Assembly (NCBI RefSeq): GCF_001021975.1
Contig: NZ_CP009928.1
Span: 1,178,001-1,242,000 of the forward strand
Reading direction: 5' to 3'
Length of the DNA: 64,000 bases
Origin: Chryseobacterium gallinarum
GTDB taxonomy: Bacteria; Bacteroidota; Bacteroidia; Flavobacteriales; Weeksellaceae
The notes under the pieces were generated by a model that saw nothing but the letters and a program-made list of their open reading frames with translations, was not told where the DNA came from and made no database searches. A program made the translations under genes and the position numbers. Within the stretch, counting starts at the first letter, position 1, and each line of letters opens with the position of its first letter. This document shows, in pieces, positions 15,844 to 24,762 of this stretch.

Positions 15844-18657
15844 TTAAATTACGATATTCACAATACGGTGAGGGACTACAATGATTTTTTTAGGGGTTTT
15901 TCCCTCCAAAATCTGTTGCATTTTCTCGCTTGAAATCACCAAATCTTCTACCTCCTTAGCAGAAAATTGAGCTGAAAGGGAAATTTTGAACTTCATTTTA
16001 CCATTTACGCTTACCGGATATTCAATTTCGTCCTCAACCAGATAATCCTCATTCAATACCGGGAATTGTTCAAATTCTATCGATTCGTTATGCCCTAATA
16101 AATTCCAAAGTTCTTCACAAATGTGAGGAGCATATGGAGAGATGATAACGGCTAACGGCTCTAAAATATTGCGCTTGTTACATTTTAATTTCTGAAGCTC
16201 ATTCACAGCGATCATAAATGATGATACCGAAGTATTGAATGAAAAGTTTTCAATATCATAAACGACCTTCTTTATTAGGGTATGCAATACTTTATATTCT
16301 GCTTTTGTAGGTTCTTCTTCAGAAATTTCAAATACATCTCCGTTGAAGTACAGGTTCCAGAATTTTTTAAGGAAACCATATACTCCGCTAAGTCCCTGTG
16401 TATTCCAGGGCTTGGATTGTTCCAATGGTCCTAAGAACATTTCGTATAGCCTCAATCCGTCTGCCCCGTATTCTTCACAGATATCATCAGGATTTACCAC
16501 ATTGTATTTGGACTTGGACATTTTTTCTACTTCACGGTCTGTGATGTATTTTCCATCTTCCAGAATAAATTCTGCATCTGCATAGTCTGGTCTCCAGGCT
16601 TTAAAGGCTTCAGTATCCAACTCATCAGAAGTTCCTTTTAATAAGGATACATCCACATGAATCTGCTGGGTCTGATATTCACCGGCTAAATTTTTAGATA
16701 CATATTGATTAGTCCCGTCAATTCTGTAAACAAATGCGCTCATCCCTAAAATCATCCCCTGGTTGATCAGTTTCTGGAAGGGCTCATCGTGACTGATATA
16801 TCCTCTGTCTTTTAAGAACATATTCCAGAAACGGGAATATAGCAGGTGACCGGTGGCATGCTCGCTACCTCCTATATAGAGATCTACCTGTCCCCAATAA
16901 TCTGCCAGCTCTTTTTTAACGAAAGCTTCTTCATCGTTCGGGTCCATATATCTAAGGAAATACCATGAGCTTCCTGCCCACCCCGGCATGGTAGATAATT
17001 CCAGCGGGAAAACAGTTTTATCATCTATTAAGCCGGTATCTACAACCTTTTGATTTACCTCATGCCAGGCAAATGTTTTAGCATTTCCCAGTGGCGGATC
17101 ACCATCTTCTGTTGGTAAATATTTTTCAACTTCAGGAAGTTCCAGCGGCAAAGCAGAAACCGGCAACGTGTACGGCATTCCTTCCTTATAATATATAGGA
17201 ACCGGTTCTCCCCAATAACGTTGTCTTGAGAAAATCGCATCACGCTGTCTGTAGTTGGTAGTTCCGTGGCCTATTCCTTTATTTTCAATTTCGGAAATTA
17301 TTTTTGCCTTGGCATCATTATAATTCAACCCGTTCAGGAAATCAGAGTTTACACAAACGGAATCTTTAGAATCAAAAGATTTTTCCTGCACGTCTTCTTC
17401 CGTTTCTACGACTTTTTTAATGTCAAGGTTAAATTTCTTTGCAAAACGGTGGTCACGCTCATCATGGGCAGGGACAGCCATTACCGCTCCTGTTCCATAT
17501 CCCATCAATACATAATCTGAGATATAAACCGGCATTTTTTCTCCGCTGAACGGATTGATTGCATAGCTTCCTGTGAAAGCTCCGCTCACGTTTTTCACAT
17601 CAGCCATCCGGTCTCTTTCCGTTTTCTTTGAAGTTTCTTCTATATAAGCGTCTACTTCTGTTTTCTGAGCATCTGTAGTAATGGTATCCACTAAAGGATT
17701 TTCCGGTGCCAATACCATAAAGGTTGCTCCAAAGATCGTGTCAGGTCTTGTGGTAAAAACCTCAACGGTTTCGTCATGTCCATCTACCTGGAACTGAACC
17801 TGCGCACCCTGGGATTTTCCGATCCAGTATTCCTGGGAGTCCTTCAACGGCTGTGGCCAGTCTAATGTAGAAAGTCCCTGCAATAATCTTTCGGAATAGG
17901 CAGAGATTCTCATGCTCCACTGCATCATTTTCTTCTGAAATACCGGAAACCCTCCTCTTTCAGATTTTCCGTCTTTTACTTCATCGTTTGCCAAAACCGT
18001 TCCTAGGGCAGGACACCAGTTTACAGTAGTTTCTGCTCTGTAAGCAAGACGATAGTTTAATAAGATATCTTCTTTATCAAGATCCGAAGCATTTTTCCAT
18101 TCTTCTGCAGTGAAATTCAGCTCATCGTTCTGGTTGGCATTTAATCCTTCTGTTCCTTTTTCTTCAAAATGTCTGATCAGGGTATCAATCGCTTCTGCCT
18201 TATCGGTATTTTTATTATACCAGGAATGATACAACTGGATAAAGATCCATTGTGTCCATTTGTAATACGAAGCATCTGAAGTTCTTACTTCCCTGCTCCA
18301 GTCGAACGAAAATCCGATTTTCCTTAATTGTTCTTCGTATCGGTTAATATTTTGTTCTGTAGTAATGGCAGGATGCTGTCCGGTCTGGATGGCATACTGC
18401 TCAGCAGGAAGTCCGAAGCTGTCATATCCTACCGGATGGAGGACATTAAACCCCTGATGTCTTTTATACCTTGCATAAATGTCCGACGCAATATATCCCA
18501 GTGGGTGACCTACGTGAAGCCCTGCTCCGGATGGGTACGGAAACATATCGAGTACATAAAATTTAGGTTTATCTGTGTTGTTGGAGGTTTTATAGGTTTG
18601 ATTATCCTCCCAATACTTCTGCCACTTTTTTTCTATCTGCTGATGATCGTAAAACAC
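15844..18657 (-). CDS. leuS: leucyl-tRNA synthetase
   Basis: Class I aminoacyl-tRNA synthetase charging tRNA-Leu; 937 residues, a little longer than E. coli LeuS. The HIGH motif is 'HVGH' (48-51) in 'YPSGAGLHVGHPLGY'. The CP1 editing domain includes 'TTRPDTIFGATFMVLAPENP'. The KMSKS loop is intact at 712-716 ('VEKMSKSKYNVVNP'). The anticodon-binding domain contains 'APHICEELWNLLG' and the C-terminal domain 'GKMKFKISLSAQFSAKEVED'. An insertion near residues 140-165 ('YNKNTDKAEAIDTLIRHFEE') is typical of Bacteroidota LeuS. The gene stands alone. Confidence 0.97.
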   Translation of the reverse strand: MFYDHQQIEKKWQKYWEDNQTYKTSNNTDKPKFYVLDMFPYPSGAGLHVGHPLGYIASDIYARYKRHQGFNVLHPVGYDSFGLPAEQYAIQTGQHPAITTEQNINRYEEQLRKIGFSFDWSREVRTSDASYYKWTQWIFIQLYHSWYNKNTDKAEAIDTLIRHFEEKGTEGLNANQNDELNFTAEEWKNASDLDKEDILLNYRLAYRAETTVNWCPALGTVLANDEVKDGKSERGGFPVFQKKMMQWSMRISAYSERLLQGLSTLDWPQPLKDSQEYWIGKSQGAQVQFQVDGHDETVEVFTTRPDTIFGATFMVLAPENPLVDTITTDAQKTEVDAYIEETSKKTERDRMADVKNVSGAFTGSYAINPFSGEKMPVYISDYVLMGYGTGAVMAVPAHDERDHRFAKKFNLDIKKVVETEEDVQEKSFDSKDSVCVNSDFLNGLNYNDAKAKIISEIENKGIGHGTTNYRQRDAIFSRQRYWGEPVPIYYKEGMPYTLPVSALPLELPEVEKYLPTEDGDPPLGNAKTFAWHEVNQKVVDTGLIDDKTVFPLELSTMPGWAGSSWYFLRYMDPNDEEAFVKKELADYWGQVDLYIGGSEHATGHLLYSRFWNMFLKDRGYISHDEPFQKLINQGMILGMSAFVYRIDGTNQYVSKNLAGEYQTQQIHVDVSLLKGTSDELDTEAFKAWRPDYADAEFILEDGKYITDREVEKMSKSKYNVVNPDDICEEYGADGLRLYEMFLGPLEQSKPWNTQGLSGVYGFLKKFWNLYFNGDVFEISEEEPTKAEYKVLHTLIKKVVYDIENFSFNTSVSSFMIAVNELQKLKCNKRNILEPLAVIISPYAPHICEELWNLLGHNESIEFEQFPVLNEDYLVEDEIEYPVSVNGKMKFKISLSAQFSAKEVEDLVISSEKMQQILEGKTPKKIIVVPHRIVNIVI

Positions 18658-18720
18658 TTTATATATAGATTGTTATATGTTAGACTTTTAATATTGTTCT
18701 CTCTTTTAAAACAAGGTTCA

Positions 18721-18728
18721 CAAAAATA
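18721..18728 (-). promoter_or_regulatory. candidate promoter of leuS
   Basis: TATTTTTG on the minus strand, about 63 nt before the leuS ATG. Confidence 0.4.
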
Positions 18729-18793
18729 ATGATTTTAAAAGAAATGGAAATTTTAATTTATGATGAATTCTTATTTACTATTTAATAAAAAAA

Positions 18794-18811
18794 TCTCATC
18801 CGGGGATGAGA
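18794..18811 (-). terminator. terminator of the lipocalin-like gene
   Basis: 8-bp stem (TCTCATCC and GGATGAGA) with a 2-nt spacer, followed on the minus strand by seven T, about 29 bp after the stop. Confidence 0.75.
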
Positions 18812-18839
18812 CTAATTTTTATATCCTGAAGTATACTGA

Positions 18840-19313
18840 TTACTGAGGAATTCTCTTGAAAGTATACGTCCTTGTTTTGAATACAGTCGGATCCTGGGTC
18901 TCTTCTCTTACTGCCAGGTTGAGGGTTGTAGCATCCAGGGTAATCACTTTTGCATTTACCGGTTCTACGATACCCTGATATTTCATTTGTACAGACTTTC
19001 CGCCTTTATCATAAATATAGGTAAAGTTTTTATCAGGTAAAGGATTACATTGTCCGGCAACGGTTCCCTCTTCAACCTCAGATTTTTTCCCGGAAGCATC
19101 TGCATTGAACCTCCATCTGGATTGTTTCTGGCATTCCGTATAGGTAATCAGGTCGGAAACGGGATCTTCACCTGTTTCCACTGTAGTAACAACTTCTTTC
19201 AACGGTTGCCAGACTCCTACAAGAGGGGCTTCCATGACATCATCATTACTACTGGTACATCCGGTAGCCACAAATAATGATAAACCTGCAAATAGTAATG
19301 TTAATTTCTTCAT
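18840..19313 (-). CDS. lipocalin-like lipoprotein
   Basis: 157 residues. Signal peptide 'KKLTLLFAGLSLFVATGC' with lipobox cysteine C19, then Ser/Asn/Asp residues. The rest resembles lipocalin-like domains of Bacteroidota: 'LVGVWQPLKEVVTTVETGED' at the start, a 'C...W.F' strand pair, and a closing strand 'TVFKTRTYTFKRIPQ'. Two cysteines in the mature domain (in 'TYTECQKQ' and 'AGQCNPLP') could form a disulfide. Ligand unknown. It has its own terminator. Confidence 0.75.
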   Translation of the reverse strand: MKKLTLLFAGLSLFVATGCTSSNDDVMEAPLVGVWQPLKEVVTTVETGEDPVSDLITYTECQKQSRWRFNADASGKKSEVEEGTVAGQCNPLPDKNFTYIYDKGGKSVQMKYQGIVEPVNAKVITLDATTLNLAVREETQDPTVFKTRTYTFKRIPQ

Positions 19314-19487
19314 AGATCAATTTTTTCAAGGGCTAAAATTATAATTTTTTTGATTTATAACACTATTTTTTGTGAAAAATTATTCCATCAACCTTTATTT
19401 ATATATTTTTTAAAATACCCGGGGAGCATTTTGCTCCTATTTAACAAATATGAACAGGATAAAAACCCTCTGTTTTATTAAAAAAGT

Positions 19488-19495
19488 TATTTTTG
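19488..19495 (+). promoter_or_regulatory. promoter of the acyltransferase locus
   Basis: TATTTTTG, 12 nt before the ATG at 19508; consistent with a short-leader transcript covering the three plus-strand genes that follow. Confidence 0.5.
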
Positions 19496-19507
19496 TAGAA
19501 AAAACAA

Positions 19508-20485
19508 ATGCAGGATATAACGAAAAACAATTTTGACTTCATCCGTGTTCTCCTTGCTTTCATTGTCTTTGTAGGACATTTGGGAGCATTAAGCCAAGCA
19601 GACCAGCTCCATTTTCTAACTTATAGCCCTGTGGAAGTCGCCGTTTTCTCGTTTTTTATCGTCAGCGGTTTTCTTATTGCCAGAAGCTATGAGCGATCTT
19701 CAAGTTTAAAAAGCTATGCAAAAAAGAGATTTAACCGGATTGTTCCTGCTTATTTACTGGTTGTGTTTCTCTGCACCACACTCTTGAGTTTGGTAAGCAC
19801 TTTATCTTTCTCTGAATATTTCAGCAATACACAGGTTTACAAATACTGGTTCTGGAATTCCCTTTTCCTGAATTTTAAAGCACCGTGGCTGCCTGGAGTG
19901 TTCGGTAATCAGGCTGTAAATGGTGCATTATGGACCCTCAAAATAGAAATGTGCTTTTATATTGCGGTTCCATTCATGTTCTTATTATTCGGAAAGAAAA
20001 ACAAATACAGAAATACCAGTCTTATTGTATTGTATTTTCTATCCTTATTATTCCTTAATTATTTTGAAATGACCGGCAGGACTGCCATCTCAAGGCAATT
20101 ACCCGGATCATTATGTTATTTTATCGGGGGAATGCTTCTGTATTTTAATTTTGATAAATTTATTCAACATAAGCATGGTCTTTTTATAATTGCCATACTG
20201 ACGGTGTGGATTGATCTTATTCTTAAAATAAAGCTATTTTCTCCGATGATGATCAGTATTATCGTTTTATATATTGCTTATTCATTCAGGTTTCTCAATA
20301 ACTTTGGAAAATACGGTGACTTTACGTATGGAATTTATATTTTCCATTTCCCTATAATCCGTATATTCCAGACATTAGGATTTTTTGAGGATTACAATCC
20401 GTATGTAATGAGCTTTATATGTATGTTTACGGTAATCGGGGTGGGAATTGCTTCCTGGCATTTTTATGAAAAAAGATTTTTATAA
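19508..20485 (+). CDS. acyltransferase family 3 (OafA/YrhL type) membrane protein
   Basis: 325 residues, about ten membrane helices. Opens with the family signature 'NNFDFIRVLLAFIVFVGHLG', whose histidine (H23) is the predicted catalytic residue, then 'VEVAVFSFFIVSGFLIARSY' and 'YAKKRFNRIVPAYLLVVFLC'. Such proteins move acetyl or other acyl groups onto cell-surface sugars. The neighbours (a GT2 24 bp downstream and waaA convergent) suggest decoration of LPS or another glycan. Acceptor and acyl group unknown. Confidence 0.88.
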   Translation: MQDITKNNFDFIRVLLAFIVFVGHLGALSQADQLHFLTYSPVEVAVFSFFIVSGFLIARSYERSSSLKSYAKKRFNRIVPAYLLVVFLCTTLLSLVSTLSFSEYFSNTQVYKYWFWNSLFLNFKAPWLPGVFGNQAVNGALWTLKIEMCFYIAVPFMFLLFGKKNKYRNTSLIVLYFLSLLFLNYFEMTGRTAISRQLPGSLCYFIGGMLLYFNFDKFIQHKHGLFIIAILTVWIDLILKIKLFSPMMISIIVLYIAYSFRFLNNFGKYGDFTYGIYIFHFPIIRIFQTLGFFEDYNPYVMSFICMFTVIGVGIASWHFYEKRFL

Positions 20486-20509
20486 TTTTGAATATATTTT
20501 AGAACGCAA

Positions 20510-21265
20510 ATGAAAGACCTCGTCTCCATCATCACTCCGTGTTATAATTCTGCAGAATTTATTGAGGAAACTATACATTCTGTCCTGAACCAGACCTATG
20601 AAAACTGGGAATGGCTGATTACCGATGACCTCTCCAAGGACAATACGGTTGAGATCATCAGAAGGTATAATGACCCAAGAATAAAGCTCCATGTACTGAA
20701 GCAAAACGGAGGCGCCGGGAATGCAAGAAACAAAAGCCTGGAAAGGGCTCAGGGAAGATATATTGCCTTCCTTGATTCTGACGACTACTGGTATCCGGAA
20801 TACCTTGAAACCATGACAGCCTATATGCAGGAACATCATGCAGAACTTGTGTATTGCAATTATTCAAGGTGCAATGAGCAACTGCAGCCTGTTTTGAAGG
20901 ATTTCCTGGCTGATAAAGTGGTTACGTTTTCTAATCTTTTGAAGACCTGCCGGCTGGCACCTGTATCTACCATGTATGATACGAAACGGGTAGGAAAATT
21001 TTTATTTCCGGTAAAAAGCAAACGTGAGGATCATGTGATGTGGCTCAATTTATTAAAAGCAATTCCCGAGGGTATGCCTATAAACAAAACAATGGCAAAA
21101 TACAGAATGCGTGAAAACAGTGTCTCCAGAAAGAAAAAAAATATCATCAGAGATCAATACCTGGTTTATAAAGATTTCATGGGGTTTTCTACTCTAAAAT
21201 CGCTGTATTATACTGCGAATTGGGCAATGAACGGATTCCTTAAATATTCTAAAATTTTCAATTAA
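20510..21265 (+). CDS. glycosyltransferase family 2
   Basis: 251 residues, GT-A fold, soluble. N-terminal 'VSIITPCYNSAEFIEETIHS' and 'LSKDNT' bind the nucleotide sugar; 'FLDSDDYWYPEYLETM' holds the DxD-like metal site. The middle includes 'KREDHVMWLNLLK'. The C-terminus resembles WcaA-like LPS and exopolysaccharide transferases. Donor and acceptor cannot be read from sequence. It follows the acyltransferase by 24 bp and its stop overlaps the next ATG by one base (TAATG). Confidence 0.9.
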   Translation: MKDLVSIITPCYNSAEFIEETIHSVLNQTYENWEWLITDDLSKDNTVEIIRRYNDPRIKLHVLKQNGGAGNARNKSLERAQGRYIAFLDSDDYWYPEYLETMTAYMQEHHAELVYCNYSRCNEQLQPVLKDFLADKVVTFSNLLKTCRLAPVSTMYDTKRVGKFLFPVKSKREDHVMWLNLLKAIPEGMPINKTMAKYRMRENSVSRKKKNIIRDQYLVYKDFMGFSTLKSLYYTANWAMNGFLKYSKIFN

Positions 21266-21891
21266 TGGAGTATTCAAAAGAATTTAAAGCTGCATTAAGT
21301 GCCTTTTCAGATGCAGAAAAAGACAAACTTATTTTCAGACTTCTTAAAAAGGATAAATTATTGTCAAAAAAGCTGTATTTCGAACTTATCGATCCGGAAA
21401 CTACCGATGATAAGCGGAATACAATGGAGGAAAATGTAGAGGAAAAAGTACATCTGGCTTCGAAATATATCGGAAATGCCAAATACTTCCTCAGCGTTAT
21501 CCGAAAAATCAGTGCAGAGATTACCGAACATATCAAAATAACAACGGATAAATTCGGGGAAGTTTCTCTTAATCTTTTGCTGATCAGTAAAATTCTGGAG
21601 TACAATGCAGACCTCAGCAGACAAAGGTTTGACAATGTTTACAAATTATACATTTATATCATCAACAAGGTTTTCAGATCCCTGATTTTAATTAAGAAGC
21701 TGGATGAAGACTACTGGATGGAATTTGATGAATATCTGAGAAATATCCGGGAGAAAATACTCCAGAATCATTATATGCAGAAACTCTGCATCAATAACGG
21801 GCTGAATTTCAATTGGCTGGAAAGTGAAAGAATTCCCGACAATATTGATGTCATTATGAAGGAAATCAAAAGCCAGGGATTTTTACGATAA
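21265..21891 (+). CDS. unrecognised helical protein
   Basis: 208 residues; I do not recognise the family. Predicted almost wholly alpha-helical and charged, with no signal peptide or membrane helix. The start reads 'EYSKEFKAALSAFSDAEKDK' and a central region 'SAEITEHIKITTDKFGEVSL' precedes a hydrophobic helix 'YKLYIYIINKVFRSLILIKK'. Translationally coupled to the upstream glycosyltransferase by a one-base stop/start overlap, so it probably serves the same glycan locus or was placed there by rearrangement. Its 3' end overlaps waaA on the other strand by 9 bp. Confidence 0.75.
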   Translation: MEYSKEFKAALSAFSDAEKDKLIFRLLKKDKLLSKKLYFELIDPETTDDKRNTMEENVEEKVHLASKYIGNAKYFLSVIRKISAEITEHIKITTDKFGEVSLNLLLISKILEYNADLSRQRFDNVYKLYIYIINKVFRSLILIKKLDEDYWMEFDEYLRNIREKILQNHYMQKLCINNGLNFNWLESERIPDNIDVIMKEIKSQGFLR

Positions 21892-23121
21892 AATCTTTTG
21901 AAGAATCATTTCCGTAGAATCCGGCTTTTCATCTACAAAAGTTTGTGCATTCTGAGACATCCGCTCCAGTTCTTCTTTATTTTCTTCATTGGTAAGAAAT
22001 AAAACAAATTCAGCTGCAGTATGCTCTTCCTGAAAAGCTTTTCCACCCTCCGCAGCAATAAGGCCGTCTGCTTCCGGATTTTTTTTATAATGGTTGCCAA
22101 ATACCACAGGAACTCCAAATGTGGCAGCCTCCAGAATATTATGCAGCCCGGCATCATGGAAACCTCCTCCTACTACCGCTACATCGGCATATGAGTAGAG
22201 CTTTGAGAGTAAACCTATACTATCGATAATCAAAACCTGAGCGTTGTAAGCTGATGGCTGGCTATTTCCTGTTTCGCTATACAATAATGCATCCGGAAAA
22301 ATATTTTTTAAATGTTCTACCCTCTTCAGATCATGAGGTGCTATAATCATTTTGATGGCCCGATTTTTTCTGAAGATCATTTCTGCCATTTTTTCTTCTG
22401 CCTGCCATGAGCTGCCGAATACAACCGATTTATGATTACCAATAAAATCTGAAATAAAGTCAACGTGATTATTGCGTGCTCTGAGCTGTTTCACTCTATC
22501 AAATCTTGTGTCTCCTGTTACGGAGGACTGCAGAAGGCCTACACTTTTAGCAAGAGCCATCGAGAAGTGGGTTTGATGGAAGAACCAGTCTACATTTCTT
22601 TTCAGCTGTTTAACAAACCATTTTCCATATGAAGTGAAGAAAGACTGTCTTTCGTAGAATAAGGCAGAAATTACGTACACAGGCACATTCCGGCTTTTAA
22701 GTCCGGCAAGAAGGTTATACCAGTAATCATATTTCACCGTAAAAAATAGTTTAACGTTAAGCTGCTCCGTAAACCCGTTTATAATATTTTTTTTATCAAA
22801 AGGCAAATAGCAGATCTCATCGGCAATGTGTTTCTTTTTAATAACATTTTCGTAGCCTGATGGGGAGAAAAATGTGATCAGAATCTTATGATCCGGAAGT
22901 TTCTCTTTCAGTTTTTCCAATACAGGAAGCCCTTGTTCGTATTCCCCTAAACTGGCGGCATGCATCCATATGACCTTATCGGATTTTGAGAAAGTTCTTT
23001 TTACCTTATGTAAAGATTCTTTTCTGCCCTCAACTCCTTTTTTAGTTTTGGCATTAAACAGGGAAAAGGCTTTCATTCCGAAAATGAGAAGACTGATAAA
23101 TATGTTATAGAGAAAAGCCAT
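21883..23121 (-). CDS. waaA: 3-deoxy-D-manno-octulosonic acid transferase
   Basis: Adds Kdo from CMP-Kdo to lipid IVA, the first step of LPS core synthesis. At 412 residues it has the family length. An N-terminal membrane anchor ('LYNIFISLLIFGMKAF') is followed by the GT30 domain: 'VIWMHAASLGEYEQGLPVLE' with the conserved catalytic Glu after SLGE, 'HKILITFFSPSGYE', and the C-terminal half 'ADVAVVGGGFHDAGLHNILE' and 'GVPVVFGNHYKKNPEADGLI'. Last gene of a four-gene minus-strand run (NlpC/P60, DUF1648, cupin, waaA) with gaps of 21, -4 and 5 bp. Confidence 0.94.
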   Translation of the reverse strand: MAFLYNIFISLLIFGMKAFSLFNAKTKKGVEGRKESLHKVKRTFSKSDKVIWMHAASLGEYEQGLPVLEKLKEKLPDHKILITFFSPSGYENVIKKKHIADEICYLPFDKKNIINGFTEQLNVKLFFTVKYDYWYNLLAGLKSRNVPVYVISALFYERQSFFTSYGKWFVKQLKRNVDWFFHQTHFSMALAKSVGLLQSSVTGDTRFDRVKQLRARNNHVDFISDFIGNHKSVVFGSSWQAEEKMAEMIFRKNRAIKMIIAPHDLKRVEHLKNIFPDALLYSETGNSQPSAYNAQVLIIDSIGLLSKLYSYADVAVVGGGFHDAGLHNILEAATFGVPVVFGNHYKKNPEADGLIAAEGGKAFQEEHTAAEFVLFLTNEENKEELERMSQNAQTFVDEKPDSTEMILQKILS

Positions 23122-23126
23122 TTTGA

Positions 23127-23471
23127 TTATTTTTCGATTACAAACCTGTCCTGATGGGTAGAAGGGCTTGATATTACTAAGAATTCTATTTCTTCCGTTG
23201 TTTCGTTAGAGATAAAATGTGTTATCCCTGGTCCAATGGAAATGGATTCACCTTGACGGACTATATATTTTTCTTCATTGACATACAATACGGCCTCTCC
23301 TTTCAGAATATAAAAAAACTGTGTGGCTGTTTTGTGGTAATGCAATTTTTCTGAAGTTCCTCCGGGCATTATCTCCTGTTTAACTGACAGGTCCTGTGAG
23401 TCTTTCAGTATCCAGCTGTCACACTTATCTCCCCAGGTATAGTGTTCCGAATTATTTTTAGAATGTATCAT
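23127..23471 (-). CDS. cupin-domain protein
   Basis: 114 residues forming a single small beta-barrel. The two cupin motifs are visible: 'EKLHYHKTATQFFYILKGEA' (HxH...E) and 'GITHFISNETTEEIEFLVIS'. This suggests a metal-binding sugar isomerase-like or sensing domain; substrate unknown. It overlaps the DUF1648 gene by 4 bp and lies 5 bp before waaA, so translation is probably coupled. Confidence 0.85.
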   Translation of the reverse strand: MIHSKNNSEHYTWGDKCDSWILKDSQDLSVKQEIMPGGTSEKLHYHKTATQFFYILKGEAVLYVNEEKYIVRQGESISIGPGITHFISNETTEEIEFLVISSPSTHQDRFVIEK

Positions 23472-23935
23472 TTAAAGAAATGGGTGATCAAAAGAATGGC
23501 TGGTACAAATCCAATAGCACATAAAATAACTGTCAGCATAGAAATTCTGGGCTTTGCATTTTCATCAAAAGCATATCTGAACATATAATCCTGATTGTTC
23601 AAAAAAAGTATCATAATCAGTGTGAATAAAGTCCTTAACACAACTTTCATAATCAGATATTGGGCATTTTCATTCTGGGCCGTAATTTCCACTGGAAAAT
23701 TAGCTTCTTCAGGGTGTCTGGTGATATACGCAAATAAAGCGAACATCAATATCGCAAAAACCGGCATTAAAAAAGAATAAGCTTTGTTGCCAAACCTGTC
23801 CGCTTTACCATCCATATCGAAATGAACAGGTATTCTCTGAGGTAAATTGTTATAGTGTTTAAAAGTGAGCCACCATAAAAAAATAACCAGTCCAAAATTA
23901 AAAACATCAAAAATTATGAATAAAACATTTTCCAT
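23468..23935 (-). CDS. DUF1648 membrane protein
   Basis: 155 residues with about four membrane helices. The DUF1648 signature is 'HYNNLPQRIPVHFDMDGKAD' with 'RFGNKAYSFLMPVFAILMFA' after it. Other members are SdpI-like immunity or signalling proteins, but this short form lacks features that would show such a role. Coupled to the cupin gene downstream (4-bp overlap). Confidence 0.8.
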   Translation of the reverse strand: MENVLFIIFDVFNFGLVIFLWWLTFKHYNNLPQRIPVHFDMDGKADRFGNKAYSFLMPVFAILMFALFAYITRHPEEANFPVEITAQNENAQYLIMKVVLRTLFTLIMILFLNNQDYMFRYAFDENAKPRISMLTVILCAIGFVPAILLITHFFK

Positions 23936-23956
23936 TTCAGAAGGTATTCAGATGAA

Positions 23957-24673
23957 TTATAAAACGCTTTTAATGACTCTCAGTTTATGGGTATGCTTAT
24001 TCATTTCCTTATTGAATATTCCCGTAGAATCAAGAATATCAATACGCACTTTTCCTGAAGCATGAATAATTTTCTGGTTTTCCAGCATAATTCCCACATG
24101 GATAATTCTTCCTTCCTCGTTTTCAAAGAAAGCCAGGTCTCCGGGTTGTGTTTCTTCAACAAAAGTAAGGGGCTCCCCTACTTCGGCCTGCTGATAAGTG
24201 TCTCTGGGAAGTTTAACATTATGAATTTTATAGACCAATTGGGTAAATCCAGAACAGTCTACCGCAAAAAAGCTTTTCCCTCCCCATAAGTAAGGTACGT
24301 TCAGGAATTCTCTTGCCGTAAGCGCAATACTTTCACGTATATCATGGCTCCTTCTTGATGCCACAACAGGAAATTCTACTTCAGATCCCATTGATAATAA
24401 GGTCTTCCCGTCATTCATCAATACAGATGCAAAATCTTCTGTTACAACTGTTACTTTCCTTCCGGCAAGTTCTTCATCTGTTACCGGCCTGATCTGTTTG
24501 GTATCCATCCATCCTTCATAGCCATCATAGTGCATTTTTATTTTTGTCCAGTTTTTACTGACTTCTAAAATATCTGCACTTTCCCCAAACAATATTTCTG
24601 TAACAATTTCAGCCTTGTCAGAATTTTCTGCGCGCACCGGTGCTACTGTAACAGTACAAATTCCTTTATTCAT
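23957..24673 (-). CDS. C40-family (NlpC/P60) peptidase with SH3-like domain
   Basis: 238 residues. The N-terminal half (2-100) holds bacterial SH3-like repeats ('KNWTKIKMHYDGYEGWMDTK'). The C-terminal NlpC/P60 domain has the catalytic cysteine in 'FFAVDCSGFTQLVYK' (C140) and histidines in 'IIHVGIML' (H192) and 'IIHASGK' (H204). Such enzymes cut gamma-D-Glu-diaminopimelate bonds in peptidoglycan. No signal peptide is evident, so it may act on recycled muropeptides in the cytoplasm. First of the run leading to waaA. Confidence 0.88.
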   Translation of the reverse strand: MNKGICTVTVAPVRAENSDKAEIVTEILFGESADILEVSKNWTKIKMHYDGYEGWMDTKQIRPVTDEELAGRKVTVVTEDFASVLMNDGKTLLSMGSEVEFPVVASRRSHDIRESIALTAREFLNVPYLWGGKSFFAVDCSGFTQLVYKIHNVKLPRDTYQQAEVGEPLTFVEETQPGDLAFFENEEGRIIHVGIMLENQKIIHASGKVRIDILDSTGIFNKEMNKHTHKLRVIKSVL

Positions 24674-24697
24674 TTTATTCTTTTAGAAATTAGGAAA

Positions 24698-24753
24698 ATT
24701 AAGAGATTTAGATTTAGGAATTACATTATCGCTTTATTCCTAAATCTCTTAAT
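24698..24753. terminator. imperfect hairpin between O-methyltransferase and NlpC/P60 genes
   Basis: Left arm ATTAAGAGATTTAG-ATTTAG-GAAT contains a 6-nt duplication relative to the right arm ATTCCTAAATCTCTTAAT. It forms a stem of about 18 bp with a bulge and T-rich sequence to the right. It could attenuate transcription between the two minus-strand genes. Confidence 0.45.
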
Positions 24754-24762
24754 CTTTTATTA

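Noticed and set aside
19508..21891. Considered as part of a mobile or phage island
   Set aside because: No integrase, transposase, repeat ends or tRNA junction is visible. Glycan genes near waaA are ordinary.
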